The notes under the pieces: generated by a model
Told to the model about the DNA's origin: nothing
Database searches by the model: none
What the model saw: the letters and a program-made list of their open reading frames with translations, nothing else
Shown: piece after piece, positions 24,032 through 32,275 of the stretch
Layout: every line of letters begins with the position of its first letter
How positions within the stretch are numbered: the stretch's first letter is position 1
From: Streptomyces sp. NRRL S-37
Lineage (GTDB): Bacteria; Actinomycetota; Actinomycetes; Streptomycetales; Streptomycetaceae
Reading direction: 5' to 3'
NCBI RefSeq assembly: GCF_000721605.1
Contig: NZ_JOIZ01000001.1
Coordinates: 310,001-374,000 of the forward strand
DNA: 64,000 nt
Position numbers and translations under genes: made by a program

Positions 24032-25964
24032 CAGTAAACCGACGGACGAGGAACGTGCGGCCGTCGACGCCCTGCTCGGCCCGCCCGAGTCCTCCTGGGA
24101 GGGCGCCGACCGCTCCGACGCGGACCTGAGGTGGGCCCGCGGCGGCCGCGAGGCCCGTGACCGCCGCGACCTGCTGCTGCCGGGGCTGCACGCCCTCAAC
24201 GACCGGGTCGGCTGGATCAGCGAGGGCGCCCTGGACTACCTGTGCCGCCGCCTGACGGTCCCCCCGGCGGAGGCCTACGGCGTCGCCACCTTCTACGCGA
24301 TGTTCTCCGTCCGCCCCCGCCCGGCGACGGTCCTGCACCTGTGCACGGACCTGGCCTGCACGGCGGCGGGCGCGACCGGCCTGTGCGCCGACGTCGAATC
24401 CCGTCTGGGCCCGGAATCCGGCGTACACGTCGAACGAAGCCCTTGCCTGGGCCTGTGCGAAAGGGCACCGGCGGCCCTGGTCATCCGGGCCGGGGACAAC
24501 TCAGCCCGTCCGGGGGTACCCCCTCTGGGGGAGTTCGAGGACGAGGCCCGTCCAGGGCCGAAAGGGGGGTCCGGGGGCACAGCCCCCGGGAACGGGACGG
24601 GAAGGGGCGGCGGGGGCGAAGAAACCCCGAGGGCCACAGCCGTATGCGCCCCCGCCACCCCCGACACGGCGATCCGAGCAGCCACCGCCCCCGAGAACGC
24701 CCCCCTGGAACCCCCACCCGCCACCGCCGTCCCCCAGGCCGGCGACCCCGCCCTCACCCTCCTCCACCGCATCGGCACGACCGACCCCACCGACCTCGAC
24801 GACTACCGGGCGAACGGCGGCTACACCGCCCTCCGCCGCGCCTTCGCCCTCGGCCCCGCCGCCGTCATCCGCGAGGTCACCGACTCCGGCCTCCTCGGCC
24901 GGGGCGGCGCCGCCTTCCCCACCGGCCGCAAATGGCAGGCCACGGCCTCCCAGCCGGACCACCCGCACTACCTCGTCTGCAACGCCGACGAATCCGAGCC
25001 GGGCACCTTCAAGGACCGCGTCCTCATGGAGGGCGACCCGTACGCGCTGGTCGAGGCGATGACGATCGCCGCGTACGCGACCGGCGCCCACCAGGGCTAC
25101 CTCTATCTCCGCGGCGAATACCCGCGGGCGACGGCCCGCATGGAACACGCGATCACCCAGGCCCGCGCCCGCGGCCTGCTCGGCGACGACATCCTCGGCC
25201 AGGGCCACGCCTTCGACATCGAGATCAGGCGCGGCGCGGGCGCGTACATCTGCGGCGAGGAGACAGCCCTCTTCAACTCCATCGAGGGCTACCGCGGCGA
25301 GCCCCGCACCAAGCCCCCCTTCCCGGTGGAGAAGGGCCTGTTCGGCAAGCCGACGGTGGAGAACAACGTGGAGACCCTGGTCAACGTCCTGCCCGTCCTC
25401 ACCCTGGGCGCCCAGGCCTACGCGGCGATCGGCACGGAGAGGTCCACCGGCCCCAAACTCTTCTGCGTCTCGGGCAGCGTCGCCCGCCCCGGCGTCTACG
25501 AACTCCCCTTCGGTGCCACCCTGGGTGAACTCCTCCGCCTCGCCGGCGTCCGCGACAACCTCCGGGCGGTCCTCCTCGGCGGAGCCGCCGGCGGCTTCGT
25601 ACGCCCCGACGAGCTGGACATCCCCCTCACCTTCGAAGGCACCCGGGCGGCGGGCACCACCCTCGGCTCCGGAGTCGTCATGGCCTTCGACGACACCGTC
25701 CCGCTCCCCCGCCTCCTCCTGCGCATCGCCAGGTTCTTCCGTGACGAGTCGTGCGGCCAGTGCGTCCCCTGCCGCGTCGGCACCGTCCGCCAGGAGGAGG
25801 CGCTGCACCGGATCGTCGACCGCGCCGGCGCCGACGCCGCCGGCGACATCACCCTGCTGCGCGAGGTCGGCCGGGCGATGCGGGACGCCTCGATCTGCGG
25901 TCTGGGTCAGACCGCCTGGAACGCCGTGGAATCCGCCATCGACCGTCTGGGGGCGTACGAATGA
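24012..25964 (+). CDS. Formate dehydrogenase NAD-binding subunit, NuoE-NuoF fusion
   Basis: 650 residues from ATG 24012, with GAGAAGGTGAGC upstream. Residues about 10-160 are a NuoE-like thioredoxin-fold [2Fe-2S] domain with Cys111, Cys116, Cys145 and Cys149. About 163-245 is a Gly/Pro/Ala-rich linker. About 246-650 is NuoF: GRGGAAFPTGRKW (NADH/FMN site near 296), NADESEPGTFKDR, GAGAYICGEETAL, KPPFPVEKGLFGKPTVENNVET, and the 4Fe-4S motif SCGQCVPCRVGT. It passes electrons from the FeS subunit to NAD. NuoE and NuoF are normally separate; the linker coincides with a Streptomyces intergenic repeat (24498-24627). Confidence 0.92.
   Translation: MDLHFGDSKPTDEERAAVDALLGPPESSWEGADRSDADLRWARGGREARDRRDLLLPGLHALNDRVGWISEGALDYLCRRLTVPPAEAYGVATFYAMFSVRPRPATVLHLCTDLACTAAGATGLCADVESRLGPESGVHVERSPCLGLCERAPAALVIRAGDNSARPGVPPLGEFEDEARPGPKGGSGGTAPGNGTGRGGGGEETPRATAVCAPATPDTAIRAATAPENAPLEPPPATAVPQAGDPALTLLHRIGTTDPTDLDDYRANGGYTALRRAFALGPAAVIREVTDSGLLGRGGAAFPTGRKWQATASQPDHPHYLVCNADESEPGTFKDRVLMEGDPYALVEAMTIAAYATGAHQGYLYLRGEYPRATARMEHAITQARARGLLGDDILGQGHAFDIEIRRGAGAYICGEETALFNSIEGYRGEPRTKPPFPVEKGLFGKPTVENNVETLVNVLPVLTLGAQAYAAIGTERSTGPKLFCVSGSVARPGVYELPFGATLGELLRLAGVRDNLRAVLLGGAAGGFVRPDELDIPLTFEGTRAAGTTLGSGVVMAFDDTVPLPRLLLRIARFFRDESCGQCVPCRVGTVRQEEALHRIVDRAGADAAGDITLLREVGRAMRDASICGLGQTAWNAVESAIDRLGAYE
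24498..24627 (+). repeat. Streptomyces intergenic repeat read in frame as the NuoE-NuoF linker
   Basis: The segment contains ACTCAGCCCGTCCG, GAGTTCGAGGACGAGGC, AGGGCCGAA, GGGGGC-ACA-GCCCCC (hairpin) and GGGACGGGAAGGGGCGGCGG in order. From memory this is the layout of a very abundant intergenic element of Streptomyces. Here it is fully open in the coding frame and encodes about residues 163-206 of the fusion protein, a low-complexity Gly/Pro/Glu stretch. Confidence 0.6.
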
Positions 25965-26821
25965 CCGTGACACCGCTGGGGATCCCCCGCCGCCTGCTGG
26001 AGTTCACCCTGGACGGCGAGCCGGTCCGGGCGCCCGAGGGGTCGACGATCCTGGACGCCTGCCGGGCGGCCGGAAAGGACATCCCGACGCTCTGCGAGGG
26101 CGACACCCTCACCCCCAAGAACGCCTGCCGGGTCTGCGTGGTGGAGGTGGAGGGCTCCCGCACCCTGGTCCCCGCCTGCTCCCGCCGGGCCGAGCCGGGC
26201 ATGGAGGTGCGCACCGGCACCGAGCGGGCCCGGCACAGCCGCAAGGTCGTCCTGGAACTCCTCGCGTCCTCCGTCGACCTGTCGACGACCCCCCGGGTCG
26301 CCGAGTGGCTCAAGGAGTACGAGGCGAAACCGGACCGTTTCGGCCCGGACGCGGCCCGCGTCGACGAGGAGCCGAGGGTCGACAACGACCTGTACGTCCG
26401 CGACTACGACAAGTGCATCCTCTGCTACAAGTGCGTGGACGCCTGCGGCGACCAGTGGCAGAACACCTTCGCGATCTCGGTCGCGGGCCGTGGTTTCGAC
26501 GCCCGGATCGCCGTCGAGCACGACGCCCCGCTGACCGACTCGGCGTGCGTGTACTGCGGCAACTGCATCGAGGTCTGCCCCACGGGAGCCCTGTCGTTCA
26601 AGTCGGAGTTCGACATGCGGGCAGCGGGTACCTGGGACGAGTCGCGGCAGTCGAGGACGACCACCGTGTGCGCGTACTGCGGTGTGGGCTGCAACCTCAC
26701 CCTCCATGTGCAGGACAATGAGATCGTGAAGGTCACCTCGCCGCACGACAACCCGGTGACCCACGGCAACCTGTGCATCAAGGGCCGCTTCGGCTTTTCG
26801 CACGTACAGAACCGGGACTGA
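25961..26821 (+). CDS. Formate dehydrogenase iron-sulfur subunit (2Fe-2S, 2x4Fe-4S, plus Mo-bis-MGD FeS domain)
   Basis: 286 residues from ATG 25961, overlapping the NuoEF stop by 4 bp. A [2Fe-2S] ferredoxin domain uses Cys45, Cys56, Cys59 and Cys73. Two [4Fe-4S] motifs use Cys152/155/158/162 and Cys196/199/202/206. The last 50 residues are the Molybdop_Fe4S4 domain (Cys237, Cys240, Cys244, Cys272; VCAYCGVGC then GNLCIKGRFGF). In standard NAD-linked formate dehydrogenases this whole region is the N-terminus of the catalytic subunit; here it is a separate, later gene that ends at GRFGFSHVQNRD, the natural domain boundary. Confidence 0.92.
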   Translation: MTVTPLGIPRRLLEFTLDGEPVRAPEGSTILDACRAAGKDIPTLCEGDTLTPKNACRVCVVEVEGSRTLVPACSRRAEPGMEVRTGTERARHSRKVVLELLASSVDLSTTPRVAEWLKEYEAKPDRFGPDAARVDEEPRVDNDLYVRDYDKCILCYKCVDACGDQWQNTFAISVAGRGFDARIAVEHDAPLTDSACVYCGNCIEVCPTGALSFKSEFDMRAAGTWDESRQSRTTTVCAYCGVGCNLTLHVQDNEIVKVTSPHDNPVTHGNLCIKGRFGFSHVQNRD

Positions 26822-26838
26822 GCGGAGCTGGTGGGAAC

Positions 26839-27687
26839 ATGGGACGAGTCACGGAACGACGCAAGGTGCTCCGCATCCGGGACGGAGCGGTGTCCAGCCG
26901 CCCGGACACACTCGTCGCCGAGGAACCCCTGGAGATCCGCCTCAACGGCAAGCCCCTCGCCATCACCATGCGCACACCGGGCGACGACTTCGCGCTGGCG
27001 GCCGGTTTCCTGGTGAGCGAGGGAGTGCTCGCGAGCGGCGCGGACCTGCAGAACATCGTCTACTGCGCCGGGGCGACGGCCGACGGCTCGAACACGTACA
27101 ACGTCGTCGACGTGAAGACGGCCCCCGGAGTGGTGGTCCCGGACATCACCCTCGAACGCAACGTCTACACCACCTCCTCCTGCGGCCTGTGCGGCAAGGC
27201 CAGCCTGGACGCGGTGCGCACCACCACCCGCCACCCCATCGCGGACACCCCCGCGCTGCGCGTGGAGCCGGAACTGCTGGCGGGCCTCCCCGACCGGCTG
27301 CGCGCGTCCCAGCGGGTCTTCGACCGCACGGGCGGCCTGCACGCGGCGGCCCTGTTCGACGAGGACGGCGAACTGCTCGACGTACGGGAGGACGTGGGCC
27401 GGCACAACGCGGTCGACAAGCTGGTCGGCCGTGCCCTGCAGAGCGGGAACCTGCCGCTGTCCCGGACGATCCTGCTGGTCTCCGGCCGGGCCTCGTTCGA
27501 GCTGGCGCAGAAGGCGGTCATGGCCGGCGTGCCGATGCTGGCGGCGGTCTCGGCGCCGTCCTCGCTGGCCGTGGACCTGGCGGCGGAGACGGGGCTGACC
27601 CTGGTGGGCTTCCTGCGGGGCGGTTCCATGAACGTGTACGCGGGTGAGGAGCGCATCGCCCTGCGGGCCGCGGCCGCCCGGGGCTGA
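26839..27687 (+). CDS. fdhD: Formate dehydrogenase accessory sulfurtransferase FdhD
   Basis: 282 residues from ATG 26839, 17 bp after the FeS subunit gene with GGTGGGAAC upstream. TTSSCGLCGKASLD carries the CxxC pair (Cys115, Cys118) that relays sulfur to the Mo cofactor. RTPGDDFALAAGFLVSEGV, VREDVGRHNAVDKLVGRAL and VSGRASFELAQKAVMAGVPMLAAVSAPSSLAVDLA are the conserved FdhD blocks. It sulfurates bis-MGD for insertion into the formate dehydrogenase. Last gene of the operon. The 216-bp gap that follows holds GC-rich inverted repeats near 27705-27750 and the next promoter. Confidence 0.95.
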   Translation: MGRVTERRKVLRIRDGAVSSRPDTLVAEEPLEIRLNGKPLAITMRTPGDDFALAAGFLVSEGVLASGADLQNIVYCAGATADGSNTYNVVDVKTAPGVVVPDITLERNVYTTSSCGLCGKASLDAVRTTTRHPIADTPALRVEPELLAGLPDRLRASQRVFDRTGGLHAAALFDEDGELLDVREDVGRHNAVDKLVGRALQSGNLPLSRTILLVSGRASFELAQKAVMAGVPMLAAVSAPSSLAVDLAAETGLTLVGFLRGGSMNVYAGEERIALRAAAARG

Positions 27688-27811
27688 CCGGTTCCCCCGC
27701 TGCACGGCGGCGGGGCCCCGGCCGGCGGGGAGCGCCCCCTGCGCCGCGGGGCCCCGCCTCGCCCCCGTACCACGTCGCGCCCTCACGTCTCCCGTCCGGA
27801 CGCCCGATCGG

Positions 27812-27841
27812 TTGCCGTCGAAGAATGACGATCAGTAGGTT
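27812..27841 (+). promoter_or_regulatory. Candidate promoter of the secreted hydrolase gene
   Basis: -35 TTGCCG (27812-27817) and -10 TAGGTT (27836-27841) are separated by 18 bp, 62 bp upstream of the ATG at 27904. Resembles a vegetative sigma promoter; not compared with mapped starts. Confidence 0.45.
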
Positions 27842-27903
27842 CGGGCTGTCGAACATCGAACGGCACGCTGTTGCGGTGTGCCAGGAGGCAGGGGGACTCG
27901 CGG

Positions 27904-29595
27904 ATGCGTACGCGATTTCGGAACTCGGGTCGCTCGCCCCGGTCTTTCGCTACGGGGGCGGACTGGTCCGGTGGTCTCTCGCGGTGTGCCGCGGTGCGCG
28001 CCGCCGCGTCCCGCCGCGCCGCCGCGTCCCGCCGCGCCGCCGCGGGCCTGCTCGCCCTCGCCGTCGTGTTCGTGGTGGCCGCGGGGGCCGGATGCGATGT
28101 CGTCGGAGGCTCGGACTCGGGTCCGTCCGCGTCCTCCGAGGGCGGCGAGGCGCCCCGCCGGGACGAGCGCAAGGCGACGAACCCGCCACCGGGGCTGCCC
28201 GCGGCTTTCACCGCCGGCCAGCGGCTCGACTGGTCGGTCTGCCCGGCACCGTCCGGGGCGCAGGGGGACGGTGACGCCCCGGGCGACGACTGGGAGTGCG
28301 CCACGATGAAGGCGCCGCTGGACTACGGGCGGCCCGGCCGCGGCACGATCGACGTCGCCATGATCCGGAAGAGGGCCACCGGACCGGAGCGGATCGGATC
28401 GCTCCTCCTCAACTTCGGCGGCCCCGGCCAGTCCGGCGTCGTGGGGCTCCCTGAGTTCGCGAGCGACTACGCCGCGCTGGGCGAGCGGTACGACCTGGTC
28501 AGTTTCGATCCGCGAGGCGTCGGCGGGACGGCCCCTGTGATCTGCGGGGAGAAGGAGTACGAGGGCGGTGCCGCCTGCGGGAAGCACTCCGGTGAGCTGC
28601 TGCCGTACGTCGGCACCTCCCATACGGCGCGCGACATGGACCTGATGCGCTATCTCCTCGGTGACGAGGAGCTGCACTACTTCGGCGTCTCCTACGGCAC
28701 CAGGCTGGGCGGCGTCTACGCCCATCTGTTCCCGGAGAACGTGGGCCGGTTCGTGCTCGAAGCCCCGGTCGACCCGACACTGGACCGCCTGCAGGACGAG
28801 CTCAGCCAGGTCAAGGCCGTCCAGCTCGCCTTCGACCGCTTCGCCGGACACTGCGCGAAGGCCTACGACGACTGCCCCACCGGCAGCGGCCCCGAGCAGG
28901 CCGGACAACGCGTCACCGAACTGCTGGACAAGCTCGAGGAGAAGCCCGCGCCCACCGACGGCGGCGGGGAACTCGACGGCGGTCTCGCCGCCCACGCCAT
29001 CGCGAATCACCTGGACAGCGGCAAGGAAGGCTGGAAGTCACTGGCGAAGGCGCTCCGCGAGGTCATGGAGCGGGGCACCGGCAACGCGTTGCTGGAGGAG
29101 GCGTACGACCACGGCCCGGACACCCAGGCACGCGGCACCCGGGCCGGCGCCGGAGCCCGCGGCGGGACCTCGAGCGGCAACGGCACGTCCGCCTTCGCGG
29201 CGATAACCTGCGCCGATTCCGACCTGCGCCCCGACTTCACCGAAGCCGAGGCGATGATGAAGCGGATCGAGGCGGCCTCCCCCGTCTTCGGCGAGACCTG
29301 GGCCAGCGGCGTCTACCTCTGCTACGAGTGGCCGTTCGGTGGCGAGAGCGCCACTCCCGACGTCAGCGCGGACGGTGCTGCCCCGATCCTCGTCGTCGCC
29401 AACACCGGCGACCCGACAACGCCGTACGAGGGCGCCGAGCGGATGGCGGCCGAGCTGGGCGAGGGGGTCGGCGTGCTGCTGACGGTGCGGGACGAGGGCC
29501 ACGGGTCGTACCCCTTCAACCGCTGCGCGACCAAGGCCGTCGACACATACCTCCTCCACGGCACGGTCCCCCGGGCCGGCACGACGTGCTCGTGA
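27904..29595 (+). CDS. Secreted alpha/beta-hydrolase lipoprotein, tripeptidyl aminopeptidase (Tap/SlpD) type
   Basis: 563 residues from ATG 27904 after AGGGGGACT; an earlier ATG at 27871 lacks such a site. An Arg/Ala-rich leader (two 18-bp direct repeats encode AAASRR twice) is followed by a hydrophobic helix and the lipobox-like GAGC with Cys64, so it is probably a surface lipoprotein. NFGGPGQSG is the oxyanion loop, Ser263 in GVSYGTRLGG the nucleophile, and Asp503 (NTGDPTTP) and His533 (DEGHGSYP) complete the triad. The C-terminal TAP-like domain fits Streptomyces tripeptidyl aminopeptidases, which trim N-terminal tripeptides from secreted proteins. Confidence 0.9.
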   Translation: MRTRFRNSGRSPRSFATGADWSGGLSRCAAVRAAASRRAAASRRAAAGLLALAVVFVVAAGAGCDVVGGSDSGPSASSEGGEAPRRDERKATNPPPGLPAAFTAGQRLDWSVCPAPSGAQGDGDAPGDDWECATMKAPLDYGRPGRGTIDVAMIRKRATGPERIGSLLLNFGGPGQSGVVGLPEFASDYAALGERYDLVSFDPRGVGGTAPVICGEKEYEGGAACGKHSGELLPYVGTSHTARDMDLMRYLLGDEELHYFGVSYGTRLGGVYAHLFPENVGRFVLEAPVDPTLDRLQDELSQVKAVQLAFDRFAGHCAKAYDDCPTGSGPEQAGQRVTELLDKLEEKPAPTDGGGELDGGLAAHAIANHLDSGKEGWKSLAKALREVMERGTGNALLEEAYDHGPDTQARGTRAGAGARGGTSSGNGTSAFAAITCADSDLRPDFTEAEAMMKRIEAASPVFGETWASGVYLCYEWPFGGESATPDVSADGAAPILVVANTGDPTTPYEGAERMAAELGEGVGVLLTVRDEGHGSYPFNRCATKAVDTYLLHGTVPRAGTTCS

Positions 29596-29917
29596 TGTCG
29601 GTTCCCACCGGCCGGTCCGACCGGCTGCGATGCCGCATGCCCGCGCCCGCACGCCTCCCGCCCCTTCGAGGACGACCCGGCGCCCGGGGCTCCATGAACC
29701 GGGCCGCGACACCCGCCGGCGTCCCCGAGGCGGCGTCGTCCTGGACCTGCTCCCCGACCGGACCGTGGCGCGGGCCGGCACGCGCGTTCACCCCGGCCCT
29801 GCCCCGGAGGGGGTGCCGCCTGCACCCCGCAGACGCACCCGGAGCCGAGCGACGACGGGCGGCTGGTGCCCGGCCACCACGTGAACCGGCTGGAGACGCC
29901 CGGAGCGGCCGGGACGC
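29596..29917. other. Convergent intergenic region without a supported gene
   Basis: 322 bp between the hydrolase stop and the stop of the minus-strand transporter. Short frames on both strands are Arg/Pro-rich and lack ribosome sites. I see no strong hairpin, repeat or RNA gene. Confidence 0.6.
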
Positions 29918-30964
29918 TCAGCCGGAACGCGTCCCCGTACCGGCCCCGGTCCGTGACCGTCCGGCCCGGTCCGGGGCGGTGACCTCCGTCTCCTCGACGG
30001 GGTCGCGCGACCGCCGTTTCGCGATCACCGCACACACCATCAGCTGCGTCTGGTGGAACAGCATCAGCGGCAGCACGGCCAGCGAGGCCTCGGCCCCGAA
30101 CAGCACACTCGCCATCGGCAGCCCGGCCGCCAGGGACTTCTTCGAGCCGGCGAACTGGATCGCGATCCGGTCCTCCCGGCCGAACCGCAGCGCCTTGGCG
30201 CCGTACCAGGTCAGCAGCAGCATCACGGCGAGCAGCACGGCCTCGACGGCGAGCAGCCCGCCGAGCCGGGCAGGGCTCACCTGGTGCCAGACGCCCCGCA
30301 CCATGCCCTCGCTGAACGCGGTGTAGACGACGAGCAGGATCGAGCCCCGGTCGACCAGCCCCAGCGCCTTCCGGTGCCGGGAGACGAATCCGCCGATCCA
30401 GCGGCGCAGCAGTTGCCCGGCGACGAACGGCACCAGCAGCTGGAGCACGATCTCCACCACCGACCCGGCGGAGAACCCGCCCCCGGCGCCGCCCAGCAGC
30501 GTCGCCGCGAGCAGCGGGGTGACGACGATGCCGGCCAGCGAGGAGAAGGAGCCGGCGCAGATCGCGGCGGGCACGTTGCCGCGGGCGATGGAGATGAACG
30601 CGATCGACGACTGGATGGTGGACGGGACCAGGGTGAGGAAGAGCAGGCCCTGGTAGAGCGGGTCGGTCAGGAACACCGGGACGAGTCCACGGGCCGCCAG
30701 GCCCAGCAGCGGAAAGACGACGAAGGTGCAGGCCAGCACGGTGACGTGGAGCCGCCAGTGCTTCAGCCCGTCCAGGGCCTCGCGGGTGGAGAGCCGGGCA
30801 CCGTAGAGGAAGAACAGGAAGGCGATCGCGGCGGTGGAGGCGCCGGAGACGACGTCCGCGCCGGTCCCTCGCGCGGGCAGCAGCGCGGCGAGGCCCACGG
30901 TCCCGAGCAACAGCAGGATGTACGGGTCGATCGGCATCCAGTTCGGCCAGCGCAGGCGTTTCAC
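29918..30964 (-). CDS. Bile acid:sodium symporter family (BASS/SBF-like) transporter
   Basis: 348 residues from GTG 30964, with GTGGAGCACC before it; the open frame reaches 32032 but that extension is antisense to the LysR gene. Nine to ten hydrophobic helices. FLFFLYGARLSTREALDGLKHWRLH, LTLVPSTIQSSIAFISIARGNVPAAICAGSFSSLAGIVVTPLL and FAGSKKSLAAGLPMASVLFG are the SBF-like family core. It imports or exports an organic anion with Na+; the substrate is unknown. It is divergent from a LysR gene 144 bp away, which probably controls it. The final 25 residues are charged and disordered. Confidence 0.88.
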   Translation of the reverse strand: MKRLRWPNWMPIDPYILLLLGTVGLAALLPARGTGADVVSGASTAAIAFLFFLYGARLSTREALDGLKHWRLHVTVLACTFVVFPLLGLAARGLVPVFLTDPLYQGLLFLTLVPSTIQSSIAFISIARGNVPAAICAGSFSSLAGIVVTPLLAATLLGGAGGGFSAGSVVEIVLQLLVPFVAGQLLRRWIGGFVSRHRKALGLVDRGSILLVVYTAFSEGMVRGVWHQVSPARLGGLLAVEAVLLAVMLLLTWYGAKALRFGREDRIAIQFAGSKKSLAAGLPMASVLFGAEASLAVLPLMLFHQTQLMVCAVIAKRRSRDPVEETEVTAPDRAGRSRTGAGTGTRSG

Positions 30965-31051
30965 GGTGCTCCACTTGCTCGGGTACGCGGCGCCCGGATG
31001 GTCACGGGCGTCCCCTCCCCATCCTGCTCCCTCCCGCCGTGATCGGGAATC

Positions 31052-31061
31052 CGGTATACCG
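31052..31061. promoter_or_regulatory. Perfect palindrome between BASS transporter and LysR genes
   Basis: CGGTATACCG lies 47 bp upstream of the LysR ATG and 87 bp upstream of the transporter GTG, in the only intergenic space of this divergent pair. The position and symmetry suit a LysR-type binding site. Confidence 0.4.
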
Positions 31062-31108
31062 CTCTCACTGTCATCACGTTCCGCGATGACCGCCGCTACC
31101 CTGGCCGC

Positions 31109-31981
31109 ATGTACGACCCGACGCAGTTGCGGACGTTCCTGTCGGTGGCGCAGACGCTGAGCTTCACGCAGGCGGCGCGGCGGCTCGGGCTGCGCCAGTC
31201 GACGGTGAGCCAGCACGTGCGGCGGCTGGAGGGGGCCACCGGACGGCAGCTGTTCACGCGGGACACCCACTCGGTGGAGCTGACCGAGGACGGCGAGGCG
31301 ATGCTCGGCTTCGCCCGGCGGATCCTGGACGTGCACGAGCAGGCGACGCGGTTCTTCACCGGCAGCCGGCCGCGCGGACGGCTGCGGTTCGGCGCGTCGG
31401 AGGACTTCGTGCTGACCCGGCTGCCGGAGATCCTGGAGCGGTTCCGGCACGAGCACCCGGAGGTCGACCTGGAGCTGACGGTCGAACTGTCCGGCATCCT
31501 GCACGAGCGGCTGGCGGCGGGCCGGCTGGACCTGGTGCTGGCCAAGCGGCGGCCCGAGGACCCGCGGGGCGAGCTGGTCTGGCACGACGAGCTGGTGTGG
31601 ATCGGCGCGCCGGGGCTGCGGCCGGCCCCGGACCGTCCGGTGCCGCTGATCGTCTATCCGCCGCCCGGCATCACCCGGGCCCTCGCCCTGCGGGCGCTGG
31701 AGCGGGAGGGCCGCCCGTGGCGCATCGTGTGCACCAGCGGCAGCCTCAACGGGCTGCTCGCGGCGGCCCGCGCCGGGCTCGGGGTGATGGTGCACGCGCG
31801 CGGGCTGATCCCGCCGGGGCTGGTGCGGATGCCGGAGCGGGCGGGGCTGCCGGAACCGGGCGAGGTGGACTTCGTGGTGGTGCACGGGCGGCGCCGTCCC
31901 TCCGCGCAGGGCGCGGCGGACGCGCTGGCGTCGGCGATCCTCGCGGGCGGCGACCGGCTGCACCGGGGCGGGCGGGGGTGA
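31109..31981 (+). CDS. LysR family transcriptional regulator
   Basis: 290 residues from ATG 31109. The N-terminal winged helix is classical (LRTFLSVAQTLSFTQAARRLGLRQSTVSQHVRRLEGATGRQLFTR). The substrate-binding domain follows from about residue 92 (GRLRFGASEDFVLTRLPEILERF). It is transcribed away from the BASS transporter gene and probably activates or represses it in response to the transported ligand, the usual LysR arrangement. Length is normal. The 294-bp gap after it holds a 10-bp stem inverted repeat and the acyl-CoA ligase promoter. Confidence 0.92.
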   Translation: MYDPTQLRTFLSVAQTLSFTQAARRLGLRQSTVSQHVRRLEGATGRQLFTRDTHSVELTEDGEAMLGFARRILDVHEQATRFFTGSRPRGRLRFGASEDFVLTRLPEILERFRHEHPEVDLELTVELSGILHERLAAGRLDLVLAKRRPEDPRGELVWHDELVWIGAPGLRPAPDRPVPLIVYPPPGITRALALRALEREGRPWRIVCTSGSLNGLLAAARAGLGVMVHARGLIPPGLVRMPERAGLPEPGEVDFVVVHGRRRPSAQGAADALASAILAGGDRLHRGGRG

Positions 31982-32056
31982 CGTTCCGGTCGGCGCGCAC
32001 GCTGGAACCGGTGGGGCCGCAGGACGCCCCAAGGGGCGGTCATGAGGCCGTACAGA

Positions 32057-32080
32057 TTCGGTGGAGATTGCTCCACCGAA
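32057..32080. promoter_or_regulatory. Perfect inverted repeat upstream of acyl-CoA ligase
   Basis: Arms TTCGGTGGAG (32057-32066) and CTCCACCGAA (32071-32080) with a 4-nt ATTG centre. It is 76 bp after the LysR stop and 196 bp before the ligase TTG start. It is AT-richer than its surroundings and has no T-run, so it could be an operator or a LysR terminator. Confidence 0.45.
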
Positions 32081-32275
32081 ACTTACTCATCGGTCAGGTT
32101 TCTGTCCGGCCCTTCCCCTTGTGAGCGCATTTTCCTCCCCTGACCAGCACGGACGAGAGCTCCGCCCGGTTTTCGCTCCCCTCCCGTCCGCCGCCCGCGT
32201 GGGGTAGCTTTCACGGCGCCGTGCGGGACGAGGGCGTCACCGCACCATTCCGGCGCTGAGGAGCGGGGAGCGGGT

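Noticed and set aside
21569..24199. 876-codon minus-strand frame opposite the formate dehydrogenase catalytic subunit
   Set aside because: Arg/Val/His-rich shadow; the plus strand encodes a complete molybdopterin subunit.
28003..28044. Short GC direct repeats (18 bp twice) in the hydrolase leader
   Set aside because: Explained by repeated Arg/Ala/Ser codons in the signal peptide region; no sign of a mobile or regulatory role.
29918..32032. 704-residue version of the BASS transporter
   Set aside because: The first 356 residues are antisense to the LysR gene and Pro/Arg-rich; GTG 30964 has a ribosome site and starts the conserved protein.
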